Source: WTAW01 sp964406575
GTDB lineage: Bacteria > Acidobacteriota > Aminicenantia > Aminicenantales > Aminicenantaceae
Assembly: GCA_964406575.1 (NCBI GenBank)
Contig: CAYOSH010000001.1
Span: forward strand, 193,390-257,389
Length of the DNA: 64,000 nucleotides
Reading direction: 5' to 3'
Numbering within the stretch: position 1 is the first letter of the stretch; each line of letters opens with the position of its first letter. Both the position numbers and the translations under genes were made by a program. Below the pieces are notes generated by a model. It did not search any database and had not been told where the DNA came from. It was given only the letters and a program-made list of their open reading frames with translations. Below are positions 1-9,578 of this stretch, one piece after another.

Positions 1-1
1 A

Positions 2-2140
2 TGGCCTAGTAACGACTTAGTGCGATACCAAGACAATCTCTTTTTAGAGAAAGGTATCATCTATGCCGATGCCAGCATCTTCGATGTGTTTACAATTCCC
101 TTCGTTCTCGGCGATCCCAAAACCGCTCTGGTCGAGCCGCGGACCATCGTTCTCACCAAAGATATTGCACATAAATATTTCGGAAATGAAAATCCTTTGG
201 GGAGATCGCTGAAGTTCGAAGACAAGGGACGAGATTTTAAAATCACGGGAGTTATAGAGAATTGTCCCTCGACATCCCATTTTCAGTATGAAATGATCGC
301 CTCGATCATATCCACCAGAACTGCCTTTGATACCGGATGGGGAGGCCACACCTATTTTACATATATTGTTCTCAAAGACAGAAATGCCAGGCCCCAATTG
401 GAGGCCAAATTACCTGATTTTTGCAGACGGCATTGGGGTGCCCATAATTATGCCCAGACGGGACAAACATACGATGAATACATAAAGGATGGAAAAAATT
501 ATTACGGATTCTCCCTGGAACCCCTCTCGGATATCCATCTCAATAGCGATGTCGTCGATTATCTGTCCGTAAAAGGAAATAAAACCTACGTGGTTGTGTT
601 TTCGATGATCGCCCTTTTTATCCTTTTAATCGCTGCCATCAATTTTATGAACCTCTCTACAGCCCGGTTCGCCCACAGGTCCAAAGAGGTGGGGGTGCGT
701 AAGGTCCTGGGCTCCAGCCACAAACAGCTCGTCAGGCAATTTCTGGGTGAATCCGTCTTGCTCAGTCTGTGTGCTCTTGTGTTCGCCATTCTGTTCGTCA
801 ACATTGCTTTGCCTCCCTTCCGGAATCTGACCAGCCGGCAGCTGGAGCTGGATCTTTTCCAATCTGTTTATGTTCTGCCGGTTCTTGTCGGGTTTGCTAT
901 TCTTGTCGGGATTTGTGCGGGCTGTTACCCTGCGTTTTTCCTCTCTTCGGTCCAGCCTGCCCGTACAGTCAAAGGCTCCGGGCAGCATAACTCCAAAGGT
1001 AATGTCTTCCTCCGCCGTGCGCTAGTGGCCCTTCAATTCGCCGTGACCTTCGGGATATTTTTTGGAACGTTTGTGATTTCCCAACAGTTGCGGTATGTCC
1101 GTACTAAACAATTAGGATTCAACAAAGAACATGTTGTAGTCATCCACAGGGCGGATGCTCTGGGAAAGGAGGCGGATGCATTTAAACAGGAACTGCTGAG
1201 GGACCCCAGCATCAGTGTCATATCCGACACAGAGAGTTTGCCGGGGAGGCATTTCAACGACAACAGCCACAGACTGGAAGGGAGGCCAGCCACAGAGACT
1301 CCCACCCTCCATACCATGTATGGAGATCATAATTTTGCAAAATTGCTGGACTTGGAGATTGTGGCAGGCCGGTATTTTTCACCAGACATCCCGACGGATG
1401 CGACCTCTGCTGTTGTGATCAATGAGACCGCAGTCAAGGAGCTTGGATTGACCGATCCCGTGGGGAAGCGCTTTTATAAGGAGTTCGGCGGTGCCAAAGA
1501 GGGCGAGTTTGTCACCATTATCGGTGTGCTCAAGGATTTTCATTATAATTCCCTTCATTATGAAATATTTCCGATGATCATTCGTCCTCTATCTCCATCG
1601 ACCTGGAATTTCACATCCGTAAGGATCGGAACCGAAAATATCTCCAAAACTTTGGCCCGGATTGAGGAAACATGGAAGACCTTCACCGGCGGTCAGCCCT
1701 TCGAATATTCATTTCTGGATGAAGACTTCGACAATCTTTACAGGAACGAGCAGAGGATGGGGCAGATCTTTTTCCTGTTCGCTGCACTGGCTATTTTTAT
1801 CGCCTGCCTGGGTCTGGTGGGGCTCATTTCTTTCACCGCGGAACAGCGCACCAAAGAGATCGGAATCCGCAAAGTGTTGGGAGCTTCTGTTTCGAAGATT
1901 ATTTACCTCCTGTCGCGAGAGGTGGTTGTCCTTGTTTGTGTGGCATCCCTCGTTGCCGCCCCGGTTGCTTTTTTCAGTATGCACAAGTGGCTGGAGAATT
2001 TTGCCTTCCGCATCGGCATTTCGCCTTTGATGTTTGTTTTGACAGCACTGGGGACGCTTGCAGTCGCTTTGTTGTCTGTGAGCTTTCGGGCGGTTAAGGC
2101 TGCCCAGGCTAATCCTATCGATTCGATCCGGTATGAATAG
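2..2140 (+). CDS. Orphan MacB/FtsX-type ABC transporter permease, 5' end cut by window edge
   Basis: The reading frame is open from base 2, so the true start lies upstream; the GTG at 20 is only the first start codon inside the window. The visible ~713 residues hold the end of a first periplasmic MacB-like core domain, three FtsX membrane spans around residues 195-310, a second periplasmic core domain, and a last set of three spans ending in the family-typical ANPIDSIRYE. The two FtsX motifs (GVRKVLGSS and GIRKVLGAS) match the permeases at 42.8 and 52.1 kb, which are about 870 residues long. No ATPase gene is near, as with the orphan duplicated permeases known from Acidobacteria. The likely role is a mechanotransmission-type inner membrane complex; the substrate is unknown. 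Confidence 0.9.
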   Translation, partial: WPSNDLVRYQDNLFLEKGIIYADASIFDVFTIPFVLGDPKTALVEPRTIVLTKDIAHKYFGNENPLGRSLKFEDKGRDFKITGVIENCPSTSHFQYEMIASIISTRTAFDTGWGGHTYFTYIVLKDRNARPQLEAKLPDFCRRHWGAHNYAQTGQTYDEYIKDGKNYYGFSLEPLSDIHLNSDVVDYLSVKGNKTYVVVFSMIALFILLIAAINFMNLSTARFAHRSKEVGVRKVLGSSHKQLVRQFLGESVLLSLCALVFAILFVNIALPPFRNLTSRQLELDLFQSVYVLPVLVGFAILVGICAGCYPAFFLSSVQPARTVKGSGQHNSKGNVFLRRALVALQFAVTFGIFFGTFVISQQLRYVRTKQLGFNKEHVVVIHRADALGKEADAFKQELLRDPSISVISDTESLPGRHFNDNSHRLEGRPATETPTLHTMYGDHNFAKLLDLEIVAGRYFSPDIPTDATSAVVINETAVKELGLTDPVGKRFYKEFGGAKEGEFVTIIGVLKDFHYNSLHYEIFPMIIRPLSPSTWNFTSVRIGTENISKTLARIEETWKTFTGGQPFEYSFLDEDFDNLYRNEQRMGQIFFLFAALAIFIACLGLVGLISFTAEQRTKEIGIRKVLGASVSKIIYLLSREVVVLVCVASLVAAPVAFFSMHKWLENFAFRIGISPLMFVLTALGTLAVALLSVSFRAVKAAQANPIDSIRYE

Positions 2141-2220
2141 ATTGTCCTGAATTTGCTTGGAGTGTTTTTATCTTTTAAGATCAGATAAACCGAGATAAAT
2201 ATGCCTTTGTTTTCCGGCCT

Positions 2221-3096
2221 TTATTTTCTGGTCATCTCATCGTAAACCCATCCGATGTTCTTTTTCTTCGTCAGGAACTCACCCTGGTCCTGAATGTAGG
2301 TGAAGCTTGACAGGTCGATGGATTCCACAGCTTGTTCTTTTGTCTTGCCCTCTTCGATGGCGGCAGAGACTTCTTTTCTGAGTGCATTCAGGTAGTCGGC
2401 AAATTTGACGAACTCTTTCATGTCTGTGACTTTTCCGTGGCCGGGAATAACCTGGAAGTCCGGGTATCGTTCGGCAAGTGTTTGGATGGTGCGAACCCAG
2501 TTTTTAGTGTCCGAACCATCTTTCACATCGATATAGGGAGGCAATCCGTGGAAGAAAAGGTCTCCGGCATGGATCACTTTAGCCTGGTCAAAGATGACGA
2601 TCGTATCCCCAGAAGTGTGTCCGGGACCTATATAGACAAGTCGGACAGTTGCTTTTCCCAATGGGATCGTCATTTCTGTGTCAAAGGTTTTACTAGGGGC
2701 CCCGATACCTTCTGGCGTTTCTTCGGGCTTCAATCCGGCCAGGAGGGATTTTCTGCAGTTTTTGTGGCTGATGATCTGAGCGCCTTTCCCGATGATGGGA
2801 TTTCCGCTGGTGTGATCGCCATGGTAATGAGTGTTGATCAGATACTGAATAGCCTTGGGACTGAGTTCTCTGATTTTCGCCATCACCGCATCGGCTGTCC
2901 GGGCATACTGCGCATCGACAATGAGCAAGGACTCCTCTCCCACATATATGCCGATATTACCTCCGGCCCCATAAAGGCAGTAAACACCATCTGCAACCTT
3001 TTCGATCTTTATGGGATCTTCTTGTTGAATCCATGGGTAAAGAGAAATGAAAACAACGCATAAGAATGAAGTGAGGAATAGCCCGAATTTTTTCAT
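2221..3096 (-). CDS. Exported MBL-fold metallo-hydrolase
   Basis: The ATG at 3096 is chosen over an upstream one because GGAGGA sits at the right distance and the protein then begins with a clean signal peptide (MKKFGLFLTSFLCVVFISLY). The metallo-beta-lactamase metal motif HYHGDH is present, followed by the further ligand positions GPGHTSGD, HAGDL and VIPGHG, so two metal ions can be bound. The length (291 residues) is normal for a single-domain member. Such periplasmic proteins include beta-lactamase-like and SoxH/quinoprotein-relay hydrolases; the substrate cannot be read from the sequence. It is convergent with the permease to its left. Confidence 0.9.
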   Translation of the reverse strand: MKKFGLFLTSFLCVVFISLYPWIQQEDPIKIEKVADGVYCLYGAGGNIGIYVGEESLLIVDAQYARTADAVMAKIRELSPKAIQYLINTHYHGDHTSGNPIIGKGAQIISHKNCRKSLLAGLKPEETPEGIGAPSKTFDTEMTIPLGKATVRLVYIGPGHTSGDTIVIFDQAKVIHAGDLFFHGLPPYIDVKDGSDTKNWVRTIQTLAERYPDFQVIPGHGKVTDMKEFVKFADYLNALRKEVSAAIEEGKTKEQAVESIDLSSFTYIQDQGEFLTKKKNIGWVYDEMTRK

Positions 3097-3359
3097 GATG
3101 TTCGTCCTCCCGCGTATTTTTAGTCTATTCATAATGAAATTGTCAAAAAAAAGCAAACATTACTTGTCGATCACACTCCCATAACATTATACATACATGC
3201 TGTTTTGGCTTTTGGATTGCTTGCTGCACGCAGAAGTCTGGCACTTAAGATCAGGACATTATAAAATAGGGCTGTATTCTGAATAGAAAAAATCTTAAAA
3301 AGAGAAGGACCCTTTAGAGATTAAAACCCGATAGGGAAAAAATCAGGGAGTGACTCATT

Positions 3360-4244
3360 ATGTTAGACACAGGCTTAAAAAACAAAGTCGTCATCGTGAC
3401 AGGAGCCAATCATGGCGTCGGGGCTGCAACAGCTGTGGCTTTTGCGAAAGAAGGGGCCAAGGTGTTTATTAACTATCTCCGTCTATCGCCTTCTGCATAT
3501 GGGGGTGTGGATGACAAAGATAGCGAAAAAACCATGGAACCTGGCAGGGCCTTCTATTACAAAACACTCACACGATCGGCAGATGCCGTGATCCAGGCCA
3601 TTAAAGATCTGGGCGGGATCTGTTTGAGCTGGGAAGCAGACCTGGCAGATCCCGAAAATATCCCAGAGCTTTTTGATAGAGCGGAGGATGCATTCGGAGG
3701 AGTGAATATTCTCGTCAATAACGCAGCGTTCGATCAACTGGACACGTTTATCCCCGGAAAAGAGTTGGCCAAGCACCCTTTGTTTGCCGGGGAGTACCCG
3801 ATGAAGACAATATCGGCGGATTCTGCGGACAAACACTTTGCTGTCAATAGCAGAGCCGTTGCTCTCTTGATGAGCGAATTCGCTCAAAGGCATTTCCGGA
3901 GAAAAGCCGATTGGGGACGGATCATCAACATCAGCACAGATGGAGCCTATGCCCATCCCTCCAATGTATCTTATGGAGCGAGTAAACTCGCTATGGAGAG
4001 TTACACACGGGCGGCCGCTTACGAATTGGGGCCTTACGGCATCACGGTGAATGTCGTATCCCCTGGTGCGGTCCAGACCGGATGGATGTCTTCCGAAATT
4101 GTGGAATCCCTGGAAAAGAGCTATCCTCTGCGCAGGATCGGAATGCCCGAGGATATAGCCCATGCGGTCGTCTTTTTCGCCTCGAAACAGGCGGACTGGA
4201 TCACAGGGCAAGTCCTTCATGTGGGTGGCGGGAACAAAATGTGA
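3360..4244 (+). CDS. Short-chain dehydrogenase/reductase (SDR)
   Basis: This is a cytoplasmic NAD(P)-dependent oxidoreductase of the classical SDR fold. The cofactor motif TGANHGVG is at residues 14-21, the structural NNAA motif follows, the catalytic Ser lies in INISTDG and the YGASK motif supplies the active-site Tyr and Lys. It is 294 residues, about 40 longer than typical classical SDRs; the extra length is two insertions, one after the first beta strand (around residues 35-65) and one after NNAA. The family includes 3-oxoacyl-ACP reductases and sugar dehydrogenases, and the insertions make a standard FabG role unlikely. It stands alone, with CAGGGAG upstream of the ATG. Confidence 0.9.
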   Translation: MLDTGLKNKVVIVTGANHGVGAATAVAFAKEGAKVFINYLRLSPSAYGGVDDKDSEKTMEPGRAFYYKTLTRSADAVIQAIKDLGGICLSWEADLADPENIPELFDRAEDAFGGVNILVNNAAFDQLDTFIPGKELAKHPLFAGEYPMKTISADSADKHFAVNSRAVALLMSEFAQRHFRRKADWGRIINISTDGAYAHPSNVSYGASKLAMESYTRAAAYELGPYGITVNVVSPGAVQTGWMSSEIVESLEKSYPLRRIGMPEDIAHAVVFFASKQADWITGQVLHVGGGNKM

Positions 4245-4414
4245 ATAAAGCGTGGTCATAAGCTGTAGATAGGAATGAGATAAAAATGCCTTTTTCATTC
4301 CAATGCGAACAGTTTATAGGTATACTTAGCCTGAATATTTTTGCTGGATCCAAGGAGCTTTGATTATTCATGCGAAATGACACAATCTCTGCATTAACGA
4401 CAAAGGAGGTTAGG

Positions 4415-5149
4415 ATGAGGAAAATCTTTACACTGAGTTTTGTGTGTCTGATGTTTTTGAGCTTTGCGGCTGTTCCGGGTTTTAGCCAGGATGCTTCGGG
4501 TGTTGTTGAAAAGATGATCGAAGCCTCTGGCGGAAGAAAAGCCCTGGAGAACATCAAAGACACCACCATCTCCGGCAACTTCGATCTCACACAGATGGGA
4601 ATGCAAGGTATGATGACTATCTACCATAAAGAGCCGAACATGTTCCGTCAGGATATCGAGGTTATGGGCATGCTTATCACAACCGCTTTTGATGGTGAGA
4701 CGGGCTGGATGGTCAATCCGCAGTCAGGCGCCACTGAAGAACTCCCCGAAGACAGGCAGGCGGAGGCCAGCAGAGGAGCCCTGACGTATGGAAATGCCGT
4801 TTTGCTTTATCCAGAAAAACATGGCGTGACGTATAAACTGAAGGGTGAAGAAACGGTCGATGAGGTCAAATGTCTTGTTCTCGAGCAGGCTTTTTCAGAT
4901 GGACACGTTGTCACCATGTACATTGATGCTGGCAGCCATCTCATTCACAAAACCAAACAGCTTTCAACAGGACAGATGGGGACCGAGGTTGATACAGAAG
5001 TTGTTTTCTCCGATTACAAAGACGTGGATGGAATGCCAGCGCCTCACTTAGTGACCATATACCAGGATGGGGAAGAGTTTGCGGTTATGACCGTCTCTGA
5101 GATCAAGTATAACTCAGGAATGGAGGATTCTCTCTTCAAGATGGAGTAG
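4415..5149 (+). CDS. Exported LolA-like outer membrane lipoprotein-sorting family protein
   Basis: The ATG at 4415 follows AAAGGAGGT; an in-frame ATG 45 bases upstream lacks such a site and would bury the signal peptide (MRKIFTLSFVCLMFLSFAAVPGFSQ). The mature part opens with the SGVVEKMIEASGGRKALENIK helix and the repeated beta strands of the LolA/LolB-like fold (TISGNFDL, FRQDIEV, GETGWMVNP, VTYKLKGEE). Such solitary homologues are common in Bacteroidetes and Acidobacteriota and may carry lipids or lipoproteins across the periplasm. No partner gene is adjacent, so the cargo is unknown. Confidence 0.75.
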   Translation: MRKIFTLSFVCLMFLSFAAVPGFSQDASGVVEKMIEASGGRKALENIKDTTISGNFDLTQMGMQGMMTIYHKEPNMFRQDIEVMGMLITTAFDGETGWMVNPQSGATEELPEDRQAEASRGALTYGNAVLLYPEKHGVTYKLKGEETVDEVKCLVLEQAFSDGHVVTMYIDAGSHLIHKTKQLSTGQMGTEVDTEVVFSDYKDVDGMPAPHLVTIYQDGEEFAVMTVSEIKYNSGMEDSLFKME

Positions 5150-5184
5150 CCCCCGAAAAATTAGGGTCGATATAAATACTTGCT

Positions 5185-5379
5185 TTAATCTTCAGTGAGA
5201 ATCTTCCCGATATATGTTTCCGGATAGCTTAGGAGACTGCCCATTTTTCTGGCGAAGTTTTGTCTTGTCTCGCCTTGGTATCGCCCAGCTGTAAGGAGTT
5301 CTTCTTTCTCTGATTTTAGCGCGAGATATTCATCGCTCTCCCCTGTTTGATTTCGGATTATTCCTGTGATATAAGGCAA
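5185..5379 (-). pseudogene. Possible remnant of a coding sequence
   Basis: A 64-codon frame starting with TTG has coding-like composition (charged and amphipathic, ending in YPETYIGKILTED) but no ribosome binding site, no recognisable family and no partner. It may be the tail of a decayed gene or chance. The surrounding stretch between the LolA-like gene and the M28 peptidase (about 5150-5448) holds nothing else I can support. Confidence 0.2.
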
Positions 5380-5448
5380 GGATAAGGGTAAACAGAATCA
5401 CCCCATCCAAAAAAAATCGTTTGAATGACGCGTCAAAGAGGAGGCCCA

Positions 5449-7773
5449 TTGAAAAACCGACCAATTTTATATATTTTAGTTGCTCTTTTAATGATCTCTG
5501 CTTTCCTGGGAGCAGAGGATTTTTCCAAAGAAAAAGCCTTTGAGCACATCAAACACATGGCAGGGACGATCGGACCCCGCCCGATGGGTTCACCTCAAGA
5601 AAAGGAGGCTTTGAAGTATGCGGCTGAAGTTTTGGCCGAGTGCGGTTGTCAGGTGGAATGGCAGTTTATTCCTCACTCCGTTCGCACCCGAATTTCTGGG
5701 GGAATGAACACAAACAGCGGGAATGTGATTGGCCGGCTCCAGGGAGAGTCCAATCGAGAGATCGTCATCGGCGCCCATATCGACTCTGCGGGTCCTGAGA
5801 TACCCGGGGCCAATGACGATGTCTCCGGTGTCGCTGCCTTTTTGGAGATCGCCCGGGTGATGAGCCAAGAGCCCCATTATTCGACATACGTGTTTGTGGC
5901 CTTCGGAGGAGAGGAATCCGGACTGGTAGGGTCCAATTACTTTGTGGAGAACTACCCTCTGGAGAATGTTGCGCTCATGCTCCAGCTCGATATGACGAGC
6001 AACGATTCTCCGCTCATGATCTGGCTCGATACGACGGAACACCAGAGCCCGGAGTGGCTGGTGTCAGCGAGTATCGACGCCTATCACAGCCTCGGATATC
6101 GGAATATCGTTTATCCCACACACTTTCAGTCGTTGAACGGATCGTTGGGGGGTGCGGGCTCTGATCACGAGCCCTTCATGCGGAAGGGAATTCCGGCCAT
6201 CGCCTTTGTGAGCGATGTGAGGTTTCCCATCCACACGCGGAATGATTCCGTAGAGAATTTCAAGATCGATGGGTTGGAGAGGAGTGGGAATCTGATCCTC
6301 GAGCTTTTGAGGAGGTTCGACCGTGAGCAACCAGAACCGAACAAGGGGCACTACATGCTATTTCTGCTCGGTGAAAAACCCATCTTTATACCTCCCGTTA
6401 TGATGATGGCATTTGTTCTCATCAGCATTGTCATTACGATCTTTGCTCTGGTTTTTCTTAGGAAAAGACGCCAGGACTTCACAGAGGATAAAAAAATAAA
6501 GAAATCCTGGCCCAAACTCCTGGTCCTTCTCCTCATCATGGCGGTTGTGGTTGCGGCATCGGATTGGATCTTAAAATTCCTGAAGGGACAGCGGTTCTAT
6601 TGGTATGCCCACCCCGGACCCCATCTTCTCTATCTCATTCCTTTTACAGTATTGGGAATCTGGCTGGCTTTGCAAGTGCTGTGGCGGTGGCGATTGCGGA
6701 GGGATGCTTTCTTTTATTTGATCCGGTCATCCCTTTATCTTTTGGGATTCACTCTGATCGCCCTGGCATTTGTCAATGCTCGGTTGGCCCTGTATCCCGC
6801 TTCAGGCCTTTTTCTTTTAAGCCTGGCCTGTCTGGTCCCGTGGGGATGGCTCAAAGGTGTGCTCTTCATTCTGTCTCCTTATCTGATGATCCGGCTCCTC
6901 TTTATCCCTCAGCTCTATGAGTTTATCTACAGGGGAATGGCTCAAATGGGTATGCAGCTCAGATCCGTTCTGGCAGAATTGATATTTTCGGGGGCAGTGA
7001 TCTTTCTCATGATCCTGTTCATGATGCCTTTTCTGCTGGGTTTTGCTGCTGTATACCGGAGTTATAAGGGGGATCTTTTTGGGCTCAAACGATATCGTTT
7101 GAAATGGGCTCTTGTTCCGATAGCTGTTCTTATTCTTCTCTGTTCCGTCTATCTCATGACTTTGCCCAGCTACACGTCCACGTGGGAGCAGGAAGTCCGG
7201 GTTCATCAGCGATACGATGGCAAAGACAACAGCACATTCGTGGAATTTGTCAGTATTGATTATCTCAAAAGGATCCGTGCAGACATCGCCGGCCGGCAGG
7301 AAACCGTGAATCAAAGAAATAGCCACCTGAAGATCGAACAGCCTTTAGATATGAACTGGGTGAAAGACGAGGTGACCTTTCGAACTGAAAGTAACGGAGA
7401 GGATAAGATCATGGAAGTGGATGCGCTGTTGGAATTTGAGAAGCAACCTTTTACGGTCAATCTCAAGTTCGAGGGCGATGTCCCCCTCACGGTCGAAGAT
7501 TGCAGCGTGGAATACAGGCATGGGAAAGACTCGAGGGTGACGATGTATTGGTACAGCTTCCCGCCGAAGAGCCTTCGGCTACAACTGAAGCTGCGAATGC
7601 CCAAAGATGCGGCCTTGACAGCCGAGATCACGGCCACATTTCTGGAAACGCCCTTGAACATCCAGTGCGAAGGGGAAAACAAGCATTTTATCCATCGGGC
7701 CATTGTCACCCGTAGCATCGAGCTTAATCCGATGGATTCTGATATTATTTCCCGAAGCGAAAGCTTACATTGA
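5449..7773 (+). CDS. M28 family metallopeptidase with multi-spanning membrane domain
   Basis: The TTG at 5449 is preferred over an ATG 24 bases upstream because AGAGGAGG lies just before it. The protein starts with a signal or anchor segment (ILYILVALLMISAFLGA), followed by an M28 zinc aminopeptidase domain. All five metal ligand positions are visible: GAHIDSAG, GANDDVSG, GEESGLVGS, QLDMTSND and GSDHEPF. From about residue 330 there are about eight to nine hydrophobic spans, then a soluble C-terminal beta-rich region of about 180 residues. This order resembles the eukaryotic ERMP1/Fxna peptidases and their bacterial relatives. The peptidase domain should face the periplasm and act on peptides. 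The gene end overlaps the convergent gene by 29 bases. Confidence 0.92.
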   Translation: MKNRPILYILVALLMISAFLGAEDFSKEKAFEHIKHMAGTIGPRPMGSPQEKEALKYAAEVLAECGCQVEWQFIPHSVRTRISGGMNTNSGNVIGRLQGESNREIVIGAHIDSAGPEIPGANDDVSGVAAFLEIARVMSQEPHYSTYVFVAFGGEESGLVGSNYFVENYPLENVALMLQLDMTSNDSPLMIWLDTTEHQSPEWLVSASIDAYHSLGYRNIVYPTHFQSLNGSLGGAGSDHEPFMRKGIPAIAFVSDVRFPIHTRNDSVENFKIDGLERSGNLILELLRRFDREQPEPNKGHYMLFLLGEKPIFIPPVMMMAFVLISIVITIFALVFLRKRRQDFTEDKKIKKSWPKLLVLLLIMAVVVAASDWILKFLKGQRFYWYAHPGPHLLYLIPFTVLGIWLALQVLWRWRLRRDAFFYLIRSSLYLLGFTLIALAFVNARLALYPASGLFLLSLACLVPWGWLKGVLFILSPYLMIRLLFIPQLYEFIYRGMAQMGMQLRSVLAELIFSGAVIFLMILFMMPFLLGFAAVYRSYKGDLFGLKRYRLKWALVPIAVLILLCSVYLMTLPSYTSTWEQEVRVHQRYDGKDNSTFVEFVSIDYLKRIRADIAGRQETVNQRNSHLKIEQPLDMNWVKDEVTFRTESNGEDKIMEVDALLEFEKQPFTVNLKFEGDVPLTVEDCSVEYRHGKDSRVTMYWYSFPPKSLRLQLKLRMPKDAALTAEITATFLETPLNIQCEGENKHFIHRAIVTRSIELNPMDSDIISRSESLH

Positions 7774-8608
7774 GCATGACATCGTCGAGGCCGCTATCGG
7801 ACCTGTCGGTGAGGGGGTAACTTAGACCGGCCTGAAGCCTCACGATCTGGGAGATGTTGAGGACAATATCGATTTCGGGCTCGAAGATGTAGAAGTGGCG
7901 CTCCCAAGCATATCCAGCTCCGAATAACGCGCCCACTTTGAAGTGGATCAAATTTTTGGGGGGGAAGATGAAGGCGGTTGTGATGCCGCCGTAGGCAGGT
8001 CCTCTATAATCGCAATCCCGATAGCAATCCCAATGTTCATACTCATCCTCATGTTCAGCTCTTCCGTAGGCCGCAAATCCGATAGAGAAGGAGTGGTTAA
8101 AAATCCAGCCTAACTGACCGCCCACAAGAACGGCAAATTCATCGTAAACGTCTGTGGTCTTTGTGCCGAACTCTCCGTAAAAATGCGAATACGATTCGCC
8201 GCCAAGGAGCGTCTCTCTGGGGATCTCAGGCTGATTTGCGCTGAGTTGAGGTTCACGCTCCCTTTTATCTTCTTGGAGTGATTCCGCACCCTCCGGCGTG
8301 AGGTCTTCTGTGTACAACTCAAAGCGCGTGCCCTTTCTCAAAGCGACCCATGCTTTAAAGATTCTTCCTTCTGGAATATTTATGATCAGATATTCGCCCG
8401 TATCCAAACCTATTTCGATCTTCCGACCAACCGGTTTGGTCAATTCAACGACAAGGTCTTCACCCTCGTCCAAGATAGTGATCTTACCGAATATCTCCTC
8501 ATTGAAGACAAGGATGGCTGAATGATCGGAAGAATGCGCCGCATCTAAAGGAAAGGTTACCAAGACTAAGAATACAATCAAAAGGAAAATCAGATGTTTG
8601 ATATTCAT
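7745..8608 (-). CDS. Exported beta-barrel-like protein, caspase-less paralogue of the caspase-barrel protein at 12.2-13.8 kb
   Basis: A signal peptide (MNIKHLIFLLIVFLVLVTFPLDAA) follows an ATG preceded by GGAGGAG. The next ~70 residues (SAILVFNEEIFGK through VELTKPVGRKIEIG and INIPEG) closely match the linker domain of the caspase-like protein encoded at 12236-13768. The C-terminal ~150 residues match its barrel-like end, with FSIGFAAYGR, HFYIFEPEIDIVLNIS and the terminal NVSFRFGK. The terminal Phe-rich strand suggests insertion in the outer membrane. It lies 22 bases downstream of the DUF2807 gene on the same strand, so the two are probably one transcript. The function is unknown; the relation to the second protein is read directly from the sequence. 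Confidence 0.85.
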   Translation of the reverse strand: MNIKHLIFLLIVFLVLVTFPLDAAHSSDHSAILVFNEEIFGKITILDEGEDLVVELTKPVGRKIEIGLDTGEYLIINIPEGRIFKAWVALRKGTRFELYTEDLTPEGAESLQEDKREREPQLSANQPEIPRETLLGGESYSHFYGEFGTKTTDVYDEFAVLVGGQLGWIFNHSFSIGFAAYGRAEHEDEYEHWDCYRDCDYRGPAYGGITTAFIFPPKNLIHFKVGALFGAGYAWERHFYIFEPEIDIVLNISQIVRLQAGLSYPLTDRSDSGLDDVMLNVSFRFGK

Positions 8609-8630
8609 TTGCTCCTCCTGCGCCTGATTT

Positions 8631-9380
8631 TTAACCGAGATGGATCACATCTCCCGATCCAATGATCGTTGTGTTGATGACCGAAGGAGAGCCTTTATAG
8701 TAGACATTTCCCGAACCAGCTATGATCACATTTAAAACATCTTCAACATGGATGTGACATTCTCCCGACCCGGGGATTTGGATGTCATAGCATGAAACGA
8801 GAAAGTCAAGAGCTTCGAGGTTTCCCGATCCGGCGATCGTGACATTATGGTATTCGGCTCTTCCCGCAAGTTGGATATGGCCACTTCCTACGATAGAGGT
8901 CCATACCTTTTGGGCGCGGGCATCCATCCGCATACTGCCAGACCCGGCGATCAATAAGTGGAGTTCCCGGGGAAAAAAGGGGCTTTCCCCGTAGATGTTC
9001 CCGCTTCCGGTGATGGAAAATCCGCGAATCTCAACCATGGAAACGTAGACCTTGACACCGATGCGTGTTGTGTAACTACTGTTGGCTTCGATGATCAATG
9101 TGCCATCATGGCGAACCCAGGTATGTATAAGCGGAAGGATATTGTCATCGGTGATAACCCGGAGTTCCTGAGTTGCGCTTTTGACAAAATACAGATCGCA
9201 GCTTCCCAGGATCTCCACACTGTGGAAAGAATCCACTTCTCGGATCTCTTCCGCCACAACTCCGGAGCCATACACATTATCGTTGTCGCAGCAGATGTTC
9301 CGGCAGGACCAGGTGAAAGCCAGCACGATCCCGATAGGGATAAAAATCCATTTTTTCGATATAAGATGAGTCCAGTTCAT
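8631..9380 (-). CDS. Head-GIN domain (DUF2807) lipoprotein
   Basis: AAGGAGT precedes the ATG. The N-terminus (MNWTHLISKKWIFIPIGIVLAFTWSC) reads as a lipoprotein signal with Cys26. The body is the right-handed beta-helix-like DUF2807 fold, recognisable by the repeated GSG turns (ITGSGNI, IAGSGSM, IVGSGHI, IAGSGNL, IPGSGEC, IAGSGNV, IIGSGDV). The family is called a putative adhesin or head-GIN domain; no activity is established. It is the first gene of a two-gene unit with the barrel-like protein at 7745-8608. Confidence 0.85.
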   Translation of the reverse strand: MNWTHLISKKWIFIPIGIVLAFTWSCRNICCDNDNVYGSGVVAEEIREVDSFHSVEILGSCDLYFVKSATQELRVITDDNILPLIHTWVRHDGTLIIEANSSYTTRIGVKVYVSMVEIRGFSITGSGNIYGESPFFPRELHLLIAGSGSMRMDARAQKVWTSIVGSGHIQLAGRAEYHNVTIAGSGNLEALDFLVSCYDIQIPGSGECHIHVEDVLNVIIAGSGNVYYKGSPSVINTTIIGSGDVIHLG

Positions 9381-9578
9381 TTCTTTACTCCTTAAATCTA
9401 TGTCACAATGGTTAAATACGAGGCTAAAGAAAAAGTGTTACTTTTTTTAATCCTCCCTCTTGTACGGAGTATGGGGACATGGATCGATGGAGCTGATTTG
9501 ATAAACATTCTCTTGATATCTCATTATCGGGATGATAGAAGTTGTAAAGGAACCCAGGTCATTCAAAGGAGTTAGACA

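Noticed and set aside
2332..3063. Plus-strand open frame of 243 codons over the MBL-fold gene
   Set aside because: The opposite strand carries all metal ligands and a signal peptide; the antisense frame has no family character.
3483..4298. Minus-strand open frame of 271 codons over the SDR gene
   Set aside because: It is a shadow of a complete SDR with both catalytic motifs.
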